DNA of 64,000 nucleotides from contig CP085828.1 of NCBI GenBank assembly GCA_020809705.1, positions 4,774,001-4,838,000 of the forward strand, given 5' to 3'. The DNA is from Calonectria ilicicola (Eukaryota > Ascomycota > Sordariomycetes > Hypocreales > Nectriaceae). A program made the translations under genes and the position numbers. Below are positions 44,241 through 56,124 of this stretch, piece after piece (within the stretch, counting starts at the first letter, position 1; each line of letters begins with the position of its first letter). Below the pieces are notes generated by a model, which made no database searches, was not told where the DNA came from, and saw only the letters and a list, made by a program, of their open reading frames with translations.

Positions 44241-45293
44241 GATGAGAATGAAACAGTAAGGCTGAAGCACGTCTGAATTGAGTAGAATGACTGTAAATTA
44301 GAGAGAAATAATTCCGTTGGAAGTGCTTCTTAGCCTCATTTATCTATATTTCCCGCGCTAATGTGTCTTGAACGACGAAGGTTATTGAATGATCCCTTCC
44401 AGTGGGCCCGAACCTACTTAGACACACGATATCCGTTTGTTGAGCTGAGTGAAGTGCATTCCTGATGGCATCAAAAGGCTAAATAGCTCTTGAATTCTTC
44501 AGAAAAAGAGTGTGGCAATAATAAGTTTACTAATGTATCAGATGCAATTTTCTCCCTTTAGGCTTCATTTTTAAGCGTGACAAGTCAAGTTGAGACAAGC
44601 CTGTTTGACTTATTTCATCGGGTCGATGTAGTGGAATGCAATTACTGATTGATATTGACAAAAAACATGCCAAAGGATGAATCAGTCAATTGGCCAAGAA
44701 AAAGAGGAGTATTTCTCTCATGGCGTTCCTCGTGGAAACAAAAATTCTTTCGTGGTGTCTAATGAAGAGAATACACTGAAACTCTGAGTCTAATACTCGT
44801 AATATGAAGGATTTAGTGTTGTATACGATATCCCTACTTATCATTGAAAGAGAAATTGGCAAACAATAACCCTGTCAACACCAGTATGTGTTGCCTAAAT
44901 TTGAGGTAGAAATGATTCCTCAAGTTATTCGTCTTACCGATCGACTTGTGAAGATATTTTGGAGTACATGCGTAAAATTTTAGCAGTATATACTCTAGAC
45001 ACGGAGTTGGCCATAGAGGACATGACATTCATAGGTGGCTGAAAGGTGGATTGTGATCGAGCCAGAGCTTGTCGCTATGAGATCACCCGAGGTCCGAAAT
45101 ACTTCCCCCGTATTCCGTAAGTAGCATGGGTGGCCTTCTTCCATCGCAATTTTTATCAACCATCGCTTGATACATTTCGAAAATATCTCAACAATAGTGC
45201 TTATTTACTTGCTTACAACATCGCGTATCTAAATTAAATTCTCAGATGCTTGATGCTTCCGCTAGTGACTAGCGATCAATGTGATTCGCCATC
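44241..45293. other. Divergent promoter region, no gene seen
   Basis: AT-rich sequence between the LysM gene and the DUF2264 gene. Shadow frames only. Confidence 0.4.
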
Positions 45294-47440
45294 ATGCCAA
45301 TTCTCCTTGGATTTACGGACAACGAGTTCCGCACGCGTTCAGATCTAGTACATGCAGCAAAAGCTCTCGTACAGCCACTCAATGCATATAGATCTTCAGT
45401 AGGCGCGCGTGTGAAAATTCGACCTTCTACACTTGCCGCCTTTGATGATGTCGCTGCCCAACTTGAGGGATTTGCTCGACCGCTATGGGCTATTTACGCA
45501 ACTACAGAAGGATCTATCGGTCAAAATGATCAAGGAGCCGATTGGATACGCGGTATTCAGGCAGGCGTCGACCCGACTCACTTCGAGTATTGGGGTGATC
45601 TTGGATCTTTTGACCAACGCATGGTTGAGATGGAGTCAATAGCCTTTACGCTTCTCGCAAGGCCCGAATATGTCTTGGCATCGCTTGACGAGGTTTCAAT
45701 ACGGAATCTGAGAGCATGGTTGATGCAAATAAATCATCACAATATGCCATGGAACAACTGGCGCTGGTTCAGAATCTTTGTTAATACAGCGTTGATAAAG
45801 ACCCTTGGAGTCTCACGGAGCGAGCTACAACCAAGAATTGAGTCCGATTTCGCCATTCTTGATCAATTTTACCTTGAAAATGGGTGGTCTTCAGACGGCT
45901 TGTGGGGAGATGAACGAAAGCAAGCCGATTACTATTCGGGTAGCTTTGCGATACAATTCGCACAGTTGTTGTACGTCTACTTCGAAAAGGAGGACCAAGA
46001 AAGAGTAAGAAGATATCGTCTGCAGGCATCAGAATTTGCAACTAATTATTGGCGGTACTTTGACATAAATGGTATTGATTAACCTCACATGATTTCCGCG
46101 AACGAACTTGTGCTAAGTTTATGACAGGCGCCGCGATACCATTTGGAAGAAGTTTGACCTATAGATTTGCGTTTGCTGCCTTTTGGTCTGCTCTAGCTTT
46201 GAACGATATCAAACTCCCCGCGCCAATGGACCGACTTGGTACTGTCAAAGGAATGCTCATGAGGCATCTTCGCTGGTGGGCTAAACAGCCTAATATATCG
46301 AATGCGGATGGTGTTTTAAATATTGGGTTTACATATCCCAACATGTACCTCAGCGAGGATTATAACTCTCCGCAGTCGGTTTATTGGTGTTTGAAAAGTT
46401 TTGTCGTTCTTGGCTTACCAGAAGATCATCCTTTTTGGAGCTGCGAGGAACTGCCTCATCCCATGAAAGCATGTCCTACGCAATTGGATATAGTGCATGT
46501 AAATTGGCCTCCTCGGCAAATTTTGTGCAACGCGTTTGAGCACCACCTTCTCCTATCCTCTGGACAGATGACTACTAAACAATTCAAAGCTCGAGAGGCC
46601 AAATATGGAAAGTTCGCGTACTCATCTACGTTTGCTTTTAGTGTCCCAACGGGCCCGTTTCTGCATCAAATGGCACCTGATAGCACACTTAGCATCAGTG
46701 TTAATGGAGGTGAAACGTGGAAAGTGAGATGGAAGCCAGAAAACGTTCGTATCGAAACAATAACATTCAAGATGGGTCCTGATGCCCAGAAAACGGCACC
46801 GGCGCTCGCCAGTGTCTGGAAGCCATTTAAGAACTATAGCCTGGAAATCGAGACCATCATTATCCCAGCAATGGAACAATTCCCTGGGTGGCATGTCAGG
46901 ATTCACGAGATAAGAGGTTTATCATCATTAAAAGGAGCTTCGGGATGCGAAAATTTCCAACTTGTTGATGCATCCTTTGCCATATCAGCATTGATGGACT
47001 CGGGACATCATATTCCGGAAGTGATGGGAAGCGCATCGGAAAACCCACTCGAGGCATGTTGGAACGATGATTTGAGTATTTTAGCCAAATCAAGGCAAGG
47101 AGCAAGCGGAGTCACGATGATGAATCCGACCGAAACTGGCTATTGTGTTAACCCTGATGGAATTTGCCAGTACAATGTCAGCAGCAAAGCCTTTCTGATC
47201 AAGGCAGACCCTAACACCAACCTGATGTCACCAAGAACATTTATTCCCTCGATGAAGCATGATATTGACCTCATTAGTACTAAAGCCTCCACGAAGTTGA
47301 ATGGAGATATGGAGCATTTTGTCTTGGTTTCTGGGATATTTGGAGTCTCTGGCGAGAGTTTTAACCACAAGGAGGTCCTGAATATGTGGAACAGGCGGCC
47401 ACGGGCTGAATTCAAGGCAGGCACCGCCATCGTGCTATGA
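45294..47440 (+). CDS. DUF2264 protein (GH154-like), intracellular
   Basis: Exons 45294-46071 and 46128-47440 give 696 residues (56-nt intron, GTATTG donor, GACAG acceptor). The N-terminal part (about 1-400) is an alpha-barrel with the DUF2264 pattern: [83 protein letters not shown] and [22 protein letters not shown]-terminal beta-rich region follows. No signal peptide. From memory, some bacterial members of this family are GH154 beta-glucuronidases; for fungal members activity is unproven. With GH88 6 kb away, a role in removing glucuronic acid from oligosaccharides is a sensible hypothesis. Three unrelated-looking genes lie between, so this is not a tight cluster. Confidence 0.82.
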
Positions 47441-47578
47441 TCACACCGTAATATGATATACGCCGCGAAAATTTACATAAATTTATTCACGGTTTAAACG
47501 ACTCATAGTTTGATTCTCTATTATTCTTTCATGAGTACTGGACCAGATGTGATATTTTTCTCTAGAGAGCATCCTCCA

Positions 47579-49020
47579 TTAGGTGTACCAGGTTGGTGTT
47601 GGGGCCTCACCAAGCAGGTAGTATCGGCCTTGTTCACGATTCTTGTAAGAAACTGGGTCGTGTAGTGTGTGGGTTCGTATGTCCCTCCAGAATCGATCCA
47701 AGCCAACCTTCGCGGCTGTAGCCCTGGAACCCGTAACCTCAAAGACTCCAGCAGTGATCCGAAGGCCGACATCAGTAGAAACAACCTTGGCGCTTGCAAC
47801 TAGCTCAGCATATTCACCACGTTCTTCCGGTGTGAATTTTGCGCGATCGTTCAAATACTTCTCATAGAGTCGCGATGTTTCCTCATTTGCCTGATCAGTC
47901 AGGGCCGTAGCTGCTCTGAGGTGGGCAAAGAAGTTGCCATAAGTCTGCAGGACATAGAATTCATCCGTAGCGCTCTCTTTGTTCTATTCATAATTAGTTA
48001 GGGATATTGAAAATAGTCTAATTCTGGACTCACCTCGCCGCCAAATGGCCATGGTCTAGTGTACTTAAGTGTGTACTCCTTGGCAAAGTCAAGAGCTCCC
48101 CAAGCAATTCCAATGTACAGGTTGATGAAGTTTAGTTGAATACTGGAGATAGCGTTAAAAAAGAATAATTAGGGATCAGAATCGTGTATACGTACGTTGG
48201 GAGGAATATGCTGGCGAATGGAATGCCGAGAATATTGGGATCTGGCTTCTTCGTCTCTGGGTCCCAGCCGAGGGCATCAGCCCACGGTACTTCAACATTT
48301 TCAATCTTCACGCCGCCAGACTCAGTTAAGCGCAGGCCAACATTGTCCCAGTTGTGCTTGAATTGGATTCCCTTCTGTTGAGTAGGAACGAAGGCGAAAA
48401 CGTGATCAGTGGTGCCATCAACCACTCCTTCAAGGACAGTGAGATCAGAGATGACACCGCCTGTGCTAAAATTCTTGAAGCCATTGAAGACTATCTTGTC
48501 TCCCTCGGGCTTGATGGTGAGGTCATTGTCGCGGGGGTTAACCGCGCCACCCACGAAGTAGTTGTTGCTAATTATTTCCTTGTGAGTGCGATCAATCTGC
48601 TCTTCGGAACCAAAGACATTGGCAGTGGTTGACCAGGTAAGATGGTATCCGAGAAGCATTCCAATAGAGCTAGATAGATCCGTTAGAACAGGCAAAGGCA
48701 AAGTGGACAGTGCAGGGCATTTACCCATCTCCCTTGGCAACTTCTCGCACCACCCGGTAGCCGACGGCCCATGGCTGGGCACCGCCTCCGTACTGGGCGG
48801 GTCCTAGAACTTTCAACAACCCCGAATGCTTCAGTAGAGATATCTCAGACTTGGGAGACTTGTTTGCTTTTTCTCTGGCAGCAGCGTCGGACTTCAAAAC
48901 ATCGGCCACATCCTTGGCACGCTGGATCCACTCCTCCTTGCTTTTGGGCAAGGTAGACCACTTAGTTTCGTACTCCTGGTAGACCGCAGGATCAGAACTG
49001 GCAAATTCCTCGGTAGCCAT
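47579..49020 (-). CDS. DszC-like flavin monooxygenase (acyl-CoA dehydrogenase fold)
   Basis: Exons 49020-48725, 48669-48196, 48142-48034 and 47983-47579 give 427 residues in phase (introns 55, 53 and 50 nt). The N-terminal helical part has SEISLLKHSGLLKVLGPAQYGGGAQPWAVGYRVVREVAKGDGSIGMLLGYH, the beta domain has FNGFKNFSTGG and DNVGLRLTESGGVKIENVEVPW, and the C-terminal helices have YVLQTYGNFFAHLRAATALTDQANEE and RITAGVFEVTGSRATAAKVGLDRFWRDIRTHTLHDPV. This is the DszC/SfnB-type branch: FMN-dependent monooxygenases that oxidise sulfur compounds such as dibenzothiophene or dimethyl sulfone. It is divergent to a DszA-type gene with a 1.2-kb shared promoter, which supports a joint sulfur-scavenging role. 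A flavin reductase, needed by such enzymes, is not seen. Confidence 0.82.
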
Positions 49021-50248
49021 TTAATCGGGCGTGGGTGGTTTCGTTGCGGTTTAATTTGGTGCCTAGGTAGGAATAATATGAGAGACGTGATTGAGCAGTA
49101 TGACTTTTTCAAAACCTCCCAATACTGACCGAAACTGGTAATTCTGATGACTTTATATTGGAGTCTAACGCTCAATCTACCCTGCCTAAAGCTATTGCGT
49201 TTGTTTTGGTGGGTATATCGTTATTGAAGACTATGTAATAGGCGCGCCTGTGCTCAATCCGTGACACCCCGTTTCCCTCGGTTGAGCGGCTTGGGATGTG
49301 CTATGACATTGCGTGTCCTTTGCGAGCTTGCTTTACAACCGATTAGAGTAAAGGATGTCTTAAATGGGGCCAAAGAGAGTCTAGGGCCTGTGATTCGGCG
49401 CAGTCCAGCTTGACTGCGCAACATCGCTTATCGCTGCGTGGCTGTGCTGATTGGGCTACGAGGTTGCAGATGGTGGTGACGTCTTTTGGAGCTAGAATGA
49501 GGAGCTCTGCTCGGCATCGTTCGGCAATTGTGAATTGCGATGATAATGTTAGCTAAAAAACTTTACATGTCGTTTTGGACGATCACCGTGACTTATTCCA
49601 GGGTTGAATGGTATGACTTAAAGTCGTGGATCAGTCTTTTAACGTTTGGTTCAATGAATTGGTGCTTTGGTTAAATCTTCTACTAGCCAGTAAGGGAGGA
49701 TACAGCAGGTAAGCGTTGAGTTTAAAGTGCGTTGCTGGTTTTTTTTATTAATTTCTCACACCGGTGGCTGTCTTGAATGTTAAACATCCTCATCGCCTTT
49801 AACGGTGTCAGAGCTCCTTGCCTTTTTGGGTAATATAAATACATAGCTATTCTGGATGATCACGGTGTTATAAGTTTCGCTTCCCCTCATCACGATCTTG
49901 ATGTTCAGGGTGTCCAGGGCCCAACTCACTAACTGAGATCCCTGTAATGATGACGGGCGTGGGGACGCGGGGAAACGGAGGCGTGCGACCCACCACCAAG
50001 CACGCGATTTGGGTCGCTGTATTGTGCAAGCACGAGATGGTGGACGTTGCATCACGACAACGACGAATTGCGCAATTCTTGATACTTCTCTCACTGATGA
50101 ACTCGAACAATATCCCTGTCGCACCCTGATGGGTTTAGCCGACCAGTCGTGGATTTTGCGTAAAGATGGCGCTGGTCGCTGCATTCCTCGACCTAATATC
50201 GGCATTTCATTACTCGTTCAAGCCAAGCTGCCGCGTCCAACATTTGCC
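49021..50248. other. Shared divergent promoter of the Dsz-like pair
   Basis: No gene seen. Contains two related GATCACSGTG motifs, at about 49579 (GATCACCGTGA) and 49858 (GATCACGGTG), one near each end. A sulfur-regulator (CYS3/MetR) site was looked for by eye and not found. Confidence 0.4.
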
Positions 50249-51773
50249 ATGGCCTCCACAACGGGATCCGATAAGCCAAAGAAGCAGCTCATCATCAATG
50301 CTTTTGTAGAGTCATGCAGTGGCCACCAGTCCCCCGGCCTATGGAGACACCCCCAGGATCGCTCATGGGATTTTAATAACATTGCCCATTGGGTTAGTCT
50401 CGCCCAGAAGCTTGAAAAGGGCAAGTTTCATGGCATCTTCATTGCCGATGTTTTGGTAAGTAAAGCAAACCCCCGCCAATTTTGATTTTACCACCAAGAC
50501 TGACTTAAATTTGCAGGGCTCTTATGATGTCTACAAGGGACCTCAGAACCCAGACCCCGCTATTGTCTCTGGTGCTCAATTCCCAGTCAATGAGCCCCTC
50601 GCAATAGTCCCTGCCATGGCAGCTGCAACCAAGAACATTGGTTTCGGTGTCACTGTAGCTACAACCTATGAGCAGCCATATCATCTTGCTCGGCGTTTGA
50701 GCACTGTTGATCACCTCACTGGTGGAAGACTGGGTTGGAATATCGTAACTGGGTACTTGGATTCGGCCGCTCGAAACCTTGGTCACACCGAGCAGCCCAG
50801 CCATGATGAGAGATATGCTATTGCTGAAGAATACGTTGATGTCACATATAAGTTATGGTAAGACACCAAGATCTTTCAATATTTACCTCACTGACCCAAC
50901 AGGCAATCTTCTTGGAGAGATGATGCGGTTAAACTTGACCGTGAGAAGGGAGTTTACACGGACCCCTCCCTAGTGCGGCTCATCAATCACACTGGAAAAT
51001 ACTACACCGTTCCTGGCCCCCACATTTGCCAGCCATCACCTCAACGTACCCCAGTTATCCTCCAGGCTGGCACTTCCAGAGCTGGAAAGAACTTTGCTGC
51101 CAAACATGCTGAAGCCATTTTTGTTGCTGGTCACAGCCCAGCAGTGATTGCCAAGAACATTGCCGAAGTTCGCAGCCTTGCCAAAGAATTTGGGCGAGAC
51201 CCTAGCTCCATCAAGTTCTTGGCCATGTTCTGTCCAATCATTGGCAAGACCCAAGAGGAGGCTCAGGCCAAGTACCAGGAGTACGTGGGCTATGGATCTG
51301 AGGATGGTGCACTAGCCCTGTTTGGAGGATGGACAGGAATTGATCTTGCCCAATATGGCGATGATGAAGAGTTGCGATATGTCGAGTCAAACGCTATTCG
51401 CTCTGCCGTTGAGGCTTGGTCAAAGTCTTTGCCTGGAGTCCCCAAGTGGACCAAGCACACTGTTGCTAACCACATCAAGGTTGGCGGCCTTGGTGCAACC
51501 GTAATTGGCACACCAGAGCACATTGCTGACGAAATGGAGAGATGGGTGGCCGAGGCTGATGTCGATGGCTTCAATTTAGCTTACGCTCTTATGCCTGGGT
51601 CTTTCGAAGAAGTCATCTCTGAACTACTACCCGTGTTGAGACAGCGTGGTCTATTTTGGGAGGACTACGCAGTTGAGGGTGGCACATATAGAGAAAATCT
51701 CTATGGAAAGAAGGGTCAAGCCAGACCACCAGCCGATCACCCCGCAGCACAGCATCACTGGAAAGCAGAGTAG
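50249..51773 (+). CDS. DszA/NtaA/SnaA-family luciferase-like flavin monooxygenase
   Basis: Exons 50249-50455, 50517-50857 and 50903-51773 give 472 residues (introns 61 and 45 nt, the latter unusually short). The start at MASTTGSDKPKKQLIINAF is the first ATG of the conserved part. TIM-barrel landmarks: GLWRHPQ, FHGIFIADVLGSYDVYKG, GFGVTVATTYEQPYHLARRLSTVDHLTGGRLGWNIVTGYLDSAARNLG, and later QRTPVILQAGTSRAGKNFAAKHAEAIFV and VGGLGATVIGTPEHIADEMERWV. These are the usual blocks of the DszA/NtaA branch, FMNH2-dependent enzymes that oxidise sulfones (DszA) or cleave nitrilotriacetate (NtaA). With a DszC-like gene divergent to it, a sulfone/sulfonate route is more likely, though the substrate is not proven. 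Confidence 0.85.
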
Positions 51774-52177
51774 ATAGTGTGTAAAAAGAATCATCAATAC
51801 CATAAAAGATTTGTTAGCAGTTGAGAGGTTTTATTCCATATGGACGTATCACGCCTCCTATTCTTCCTCGAGTCTGCCGGCGTATGGATCAGCGGTTACA
51901 TCAATCAAACGCAACTAAGAGAGTGAGGAATTCAGTGTTGAATTTAAATATGTTTATAGTAGCTACGATTTAGATGTAAATTCTATAAACTTTGAATTGT
52001 CTACAATATTTTTTTTAAAAAGAATTTATAGCGAACTACTAAAGATGAAAGTAAATTAAAGGAGAAACATGTGCCAATTTCAAGTTATTGCTGTGTGCTC
52101 AACGGAAAACTGATCACACACCGATTATTTGTCGATTTATTTAGCCCAGAGTGGGCCTCAAGAGGCCATGAAGGCAT
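51774..52177. other. Intergenic, no gene seen
   Basis: AT-rich 3' flanks of two converging genes. Confidence 0.4.
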
Positions 52178-53314
52178 TCACACAACCAACTCGGGGTTGT
52201 TCATCCACTCAACAACGGTAGGTCCGGTCACATTTGCGCCGCCAACCTTGCCACCTGTGATGGTGCCGATGAAGCGATTGTACACAACGGCCCCCGGAGA
52301 AGCCATGACATTGTTGACGACCGTAAAGTGATATTTGCCGTTGCGGTCGTTGATCTCAATGGTCCAGCCTTCGACTTCGGTGCCACCCTTCAGTGGGACT
52401 GAGGTACCGGGACCTTGGGGTGTGACCTTGACGCTCGAGCATGACGAAACAATGACTTTCCCGTTCTCGGACAAGTAGGCGCTGGAAGTGACTTTAAGAT
52501 CTTCATCCATGTGGTAAAAGAAGACTAGAGAGTAGTCGCCGAGATTAGCATGACCCCAATACCACTGGTTCAGTGCCGCCGCAAAGGGAGCGGTGCCCCA
52601 GTTCTAGAGAAACCAAAGTTAGACCGATTTTTATGCTCAATGAATTATTTGTGCAAATACCTGATCATGGTACCCACTGCCTTTGAAAGAGAGCTGAGTT
52701 CCATTCACAACGAGATCGATAGTGGCATCGGAATCTGGGAGATGGTTCGCCCATTGCAAGAAGGGCGCAAATTCGAATGAAGCGCCCGCCTTCTTTACAC
52801 CACAGGCCACATGCGCAGGAGCCTTGGAAAGCATTGTGATTTTCCCGGAAACACCAATCGACGGCAAATTCAACGTCAGGTGATACGCGCTGAGGTCAGA
52901 CGCTCCAAACCAAGTCATGGCTCCATCATCGACGTAACCCTGGGATCCATCACCGATGGTGCTGAGTTGCAGATTACCAACAGGAATAGTATCCTCATAG
53001 GTTGTTCCGTTGGGCCAAACGATGGTAAATAAGACAGCGCTGGACTCGGCAAACCACCCGGGATAAAATTGTGCGACAACCGCAGCACCATTCTCGCTAG
53101 AAAGAGCATCAAAGTACCACCATTGATAAGCAGAACCATTGTTGACATCAATATGCGGTCCATCAAAAGCCACATCACGATAGACCAAATCGGAATCCGT
53201 TGTGCCGTTGATTTGACCTGTTGGAATAACGTAGCTTTGCGGTTGCACGGTGAAAGCAGCTGCAAGTCTGCTGAGTGCCATGAATAGAGAAGCTTTAGAC
53301 CGCATGGAGGGCAA
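52178..53314 (-). CDS. Secreted CrtC/lipocalin-type protein (Diels-Alderase-like family)
   Basis: Exons 53314-52661 and 52603-52178 give 359 residues (57-nt intron, phase 0; GTATTT donor, CTAG acceptor). The first ATG is used; the second, three codons on, is equally good. Residues 1-24 form a signal peptide (LFMALSRLAAAFTVQ). The body is a double beta-barrel: VNNGSAYQWWYFDALSSENGAAVVAQFYPG, FKGSGYHDQNWGTAPFAAALNQWYWGHANLGDYSLVFFYHMD. The GYHDxNWG...WYWGHA block is the signature shared by fungal hydroxyneurosporene-synthase-like proteins, some of which are Diels-Alderases in polyketide pathways. No polyketide synthase or NRPS is in the window, so a cyclase role is only one possibility. Confidence 0.7.
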
Positions 53315-54260
53315 TTGAATAATGAAGTCGAGTCTTGTCTTGGGGGAAAGGAAGTGCTGAGGTTGTCAATAGATCGCCGCCTGTAGGGAGACCAAGCTGC
53401 AATTTATATTTCCTATAGTCCCAATTGTCGACTTCTATAAGCGAGGGGCCACACTTCTTGCTTTCTATATGCCAGGGCGTTTCGATCCACACCGTCTGTG
53501 GCTGAACATGTTCACGTACGGCAACTATTCTGGTTGGGGAAGTGTGAGATCCATCCTCATAACGCTATTCGCCAACCGCGGTCGCTGAATAATCGGCAAC
53601 GGCTCACTTTAGGATTGAAGAAGGTGGGGAGAGAAAATATGCATGTGGCATGACAATAGTAAAATTTAAATCCAGGGCTGTGAAACTACGGATATTATGA
53701 GGCTGAGCTGGGCTCATAGTGTTAGTGCGAACTGGGTATCGGACACGGGCGCTGGAACAGCCAGTACTGAACCGATTAGCTAAGCGGCCAAGATACGAAC
53801 GTATTCGCCGCTCACGCAATACGGATAACGATTGGAGCACAATCAATCCAATTATTTTTACCCCCAATACAAGAGAACAATGGTTCACTAGGCCCGGAAA
53901 GGAAGTGCAATGGAGGACAGAGTAGGCTTCTGTTGGACCTGAGCTCCCTGAGCTCAAGGGTAGCAGAGTTTTGAGGGGAGAAAAGTTGCTAACAGGAGGA
54001 GATACAGACAAGAATTTTCGCATCTAGAATCGCTCATTAACAAATGAAATTGGTTGTGAATTCTGATTGCCCAGCCAGCATTTATGATTTGCTCCTAGGT
54101 GTTGAAGGAATAGTTATTAAACGTCGTGGTGCATTGATCACACCTTCTTGCTTTTACTTTGAGCCAAACAAGCATAAAAAGAAAGTTTACGTGCATGGTC
54201 CTTGAAGATGAATCGCAAAATCTTAGAGGTATTATATAGTCGCGTTCTCTCTGTGATAAT
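53315..54260. other. Intergenic, no gene seen
   Basis: Shadow frames at 53604-54023 and 53719-53925 have no content. Presumed promoter of the CrtC-like gene on the left. Confidence 0.4.
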
Positions 54261-55209
54261 TTAAATCTTCTCGACTAAAAATTTGGCGAGTCCGCTTTGA
54301 AGACCAGTCACTGCTGCACTACCGTGATTCTCGCCTTGAAACTCCCACTCCCAAATATTGCGAATGCTGGCGCACTTTCCTAAACGCGCCACCATTTCGC
54401 GTGCATTCCCTGCCATATTTCTGCCCTTCTTCCCCTTAGACGACTTGCCGGACTCCTTGGATCCCCAGGTGACTATCAAGCTGGGAACAGGATCAGCGGG
54501 GTACTCGCGTCCGCGAAATGCCGCCTCTTGCTCTCTGACAATGGAACAGTTGTTGAACCATATGGATGGGCTTGCAGCAATGAACGTATCAAATAGGGTC
54601 GGCTTGGTGAAGAGCGCGTTTAGTGTAAACACGCCACCGAAAGAGTGACCGAAAAGTGCTTTGCGACCGGTAGAGAGCCGGACATTTGGGAATAATGTTC
54701 CTTGCACATAAGACATGATATCATTTTGGATCGCGTTCAGAAATTCTGAAGCACCGCCGAATTCGATGCCCATCATAGGATTCCCATCTGGGCCGCGTGG
54801 GATCTCATATTGTCCATCAGCGGCTGGTGGAGTAAGATCGGCTGGTCGGCGCTTGCCAAAGATGGACGTAGTATTGGGGTATCCAATGCCGACCACGACA
54901 GTTCGTGTTCTGTCGGTGAATTCTAGGCGTCTAGTAATGTCCACAGCCGTGAAGAAGTATGCGTTTCCGTCTACAAGATAGCTTCAAGGGAGATGCGGCG
55001 TGGTTAGATGATTTATTTCATGTCCCATGAATGAGGCTTTTCACTCACATTGTGGATACAGGGCCATCGTCATTTGGTGGGACCCTGCCTTCACTCCAGC
55101 ACATGGGCCATGCCACCTGGACCAAGTATTCTCCTCTGGCCGTCTGTGCCGTGTACTGGCAGGTATTTGGCAGCTGAGCGTGTTCAATCGGGAGCGTCAC
55201 CTGTGTCAT
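54261..55209 (-). CDS. Siderophore-esterase-like alpha/beta hydrolase (IroE/Fes type)
   Basis: Exons 55209-55049 and 54981-54261 give 293 residues (67-nt intron, GTGAGT donor; the acceptor is AAG, slightly weak). The start is the ATG before TQVTLPIEH. The esterase-D-like fold shows YLVDGNAYFFTAVDITRRLEF and VVVGIGYPN, then the nucleophile elbow GHSFGG (Ser167) and GENHGS (His274), completing a Ser/His pair with an acid from WGSKES. This order is that of ferric-siderophore and enterobactin-type esterases; fungal members hydrolyse triacetylfusarinine or similar siderophores inside the cell to release iron. No signal peptide. A GATA-type site lies 194 bp upstream, and a ferroportin-family gene 2 kb away supports an iron link. 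Confidence 0.75.
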
Positions 55210-56124
55210 GATGTTCTGGCGTCGAGTGTGAATTGGCGGGTTTCGGAGGGAAGTCGTACATAGACAAGAGGATGGATCCTTGCTTATGCACGCTATCCCT
55301 AAGTGACAAAGTACACCTGAAAACACATCTTGGCAGCCCACACAACTTTCCCCAACAGGGCTGAGAGAAGGAATTTAGGCGACCAAATCACCTGAAAATC
55401 TCATCTGATAAGATGACATGAACGACATGGGTCCACTGTCAATCAGAACCTTGACGTAGGGCCAGATCATGCAATTTTGACAGCCATGTCTTCAACGTTT
55501 TGATACGTAAACGTTATTCGGGCTCACCGCCAACACCCTTCTCTGCCCGTCCTTTTTAATGGCCCTTTTTCTCTGGTAGATATTGCAGCGTCAGTGCACG
55601 GATGACAAGCGACGCTCGTAACTTGGGATTGGTGCGGCGGTTTGGCGGTTCAGATGAAACAACATCGCACTCAATTGTCAATTTTATCTCCGCCATAGAT
55701 TGAACAAGCAAGACTAAAGAAATTTACATAAAAAAACTAAAAATAAAAATAAAAGAAACCACACCCCACTTATCGGGTGCAATATCGCAGTCAAATCGTT
55801 ATGGACCACGTCCGGCAATTAAGCATGGAGAAAGCCTTATTGACGTGCCGAAGCCGGTTATCCGGGTAGCTTCATGATAGCGCAGAGCTAGGACGAGACG
55901 TGCCCAATGATGTACTGTAGTGGCTCCCTCCCCCGCTGGAGCTGAGCAGAGGGCGCCCAATCCTCTGCCTCTGCAGTGCGGTGGTGGCAGTGCTTTTTAG
56001 TGACAAGGCGAATTGAGGGTCCAGTGTCACAAGGCTAACTTGAACATGCAGCATGTATTAAGTCGCTCGATCAACCCCTCAACGCAAGAAAAAAAGTACC
56101 AATACTTGACTCTTGGCTGCTTAA
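55210..56124. other. Divergent promoter region
   Basis: Between the esterase (minus) and the four-TM protein (plus). No coding frame. Contains the GATA site listed next. Confidence 0.4.
55403..55411 (+). promoter_or_regulatory. ATCTGATAA iron-repressor-type GATA site
   Basis: Exact match to the ATCWGATAA consensus of SreA/Urbs1-type GATA repressors of siderophore genes, 194 bp upstream of the esterase start codon. One copy only, but a nine-base match beside a siderophore-esterase-like gene is above chance. Confidence 0.5.
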
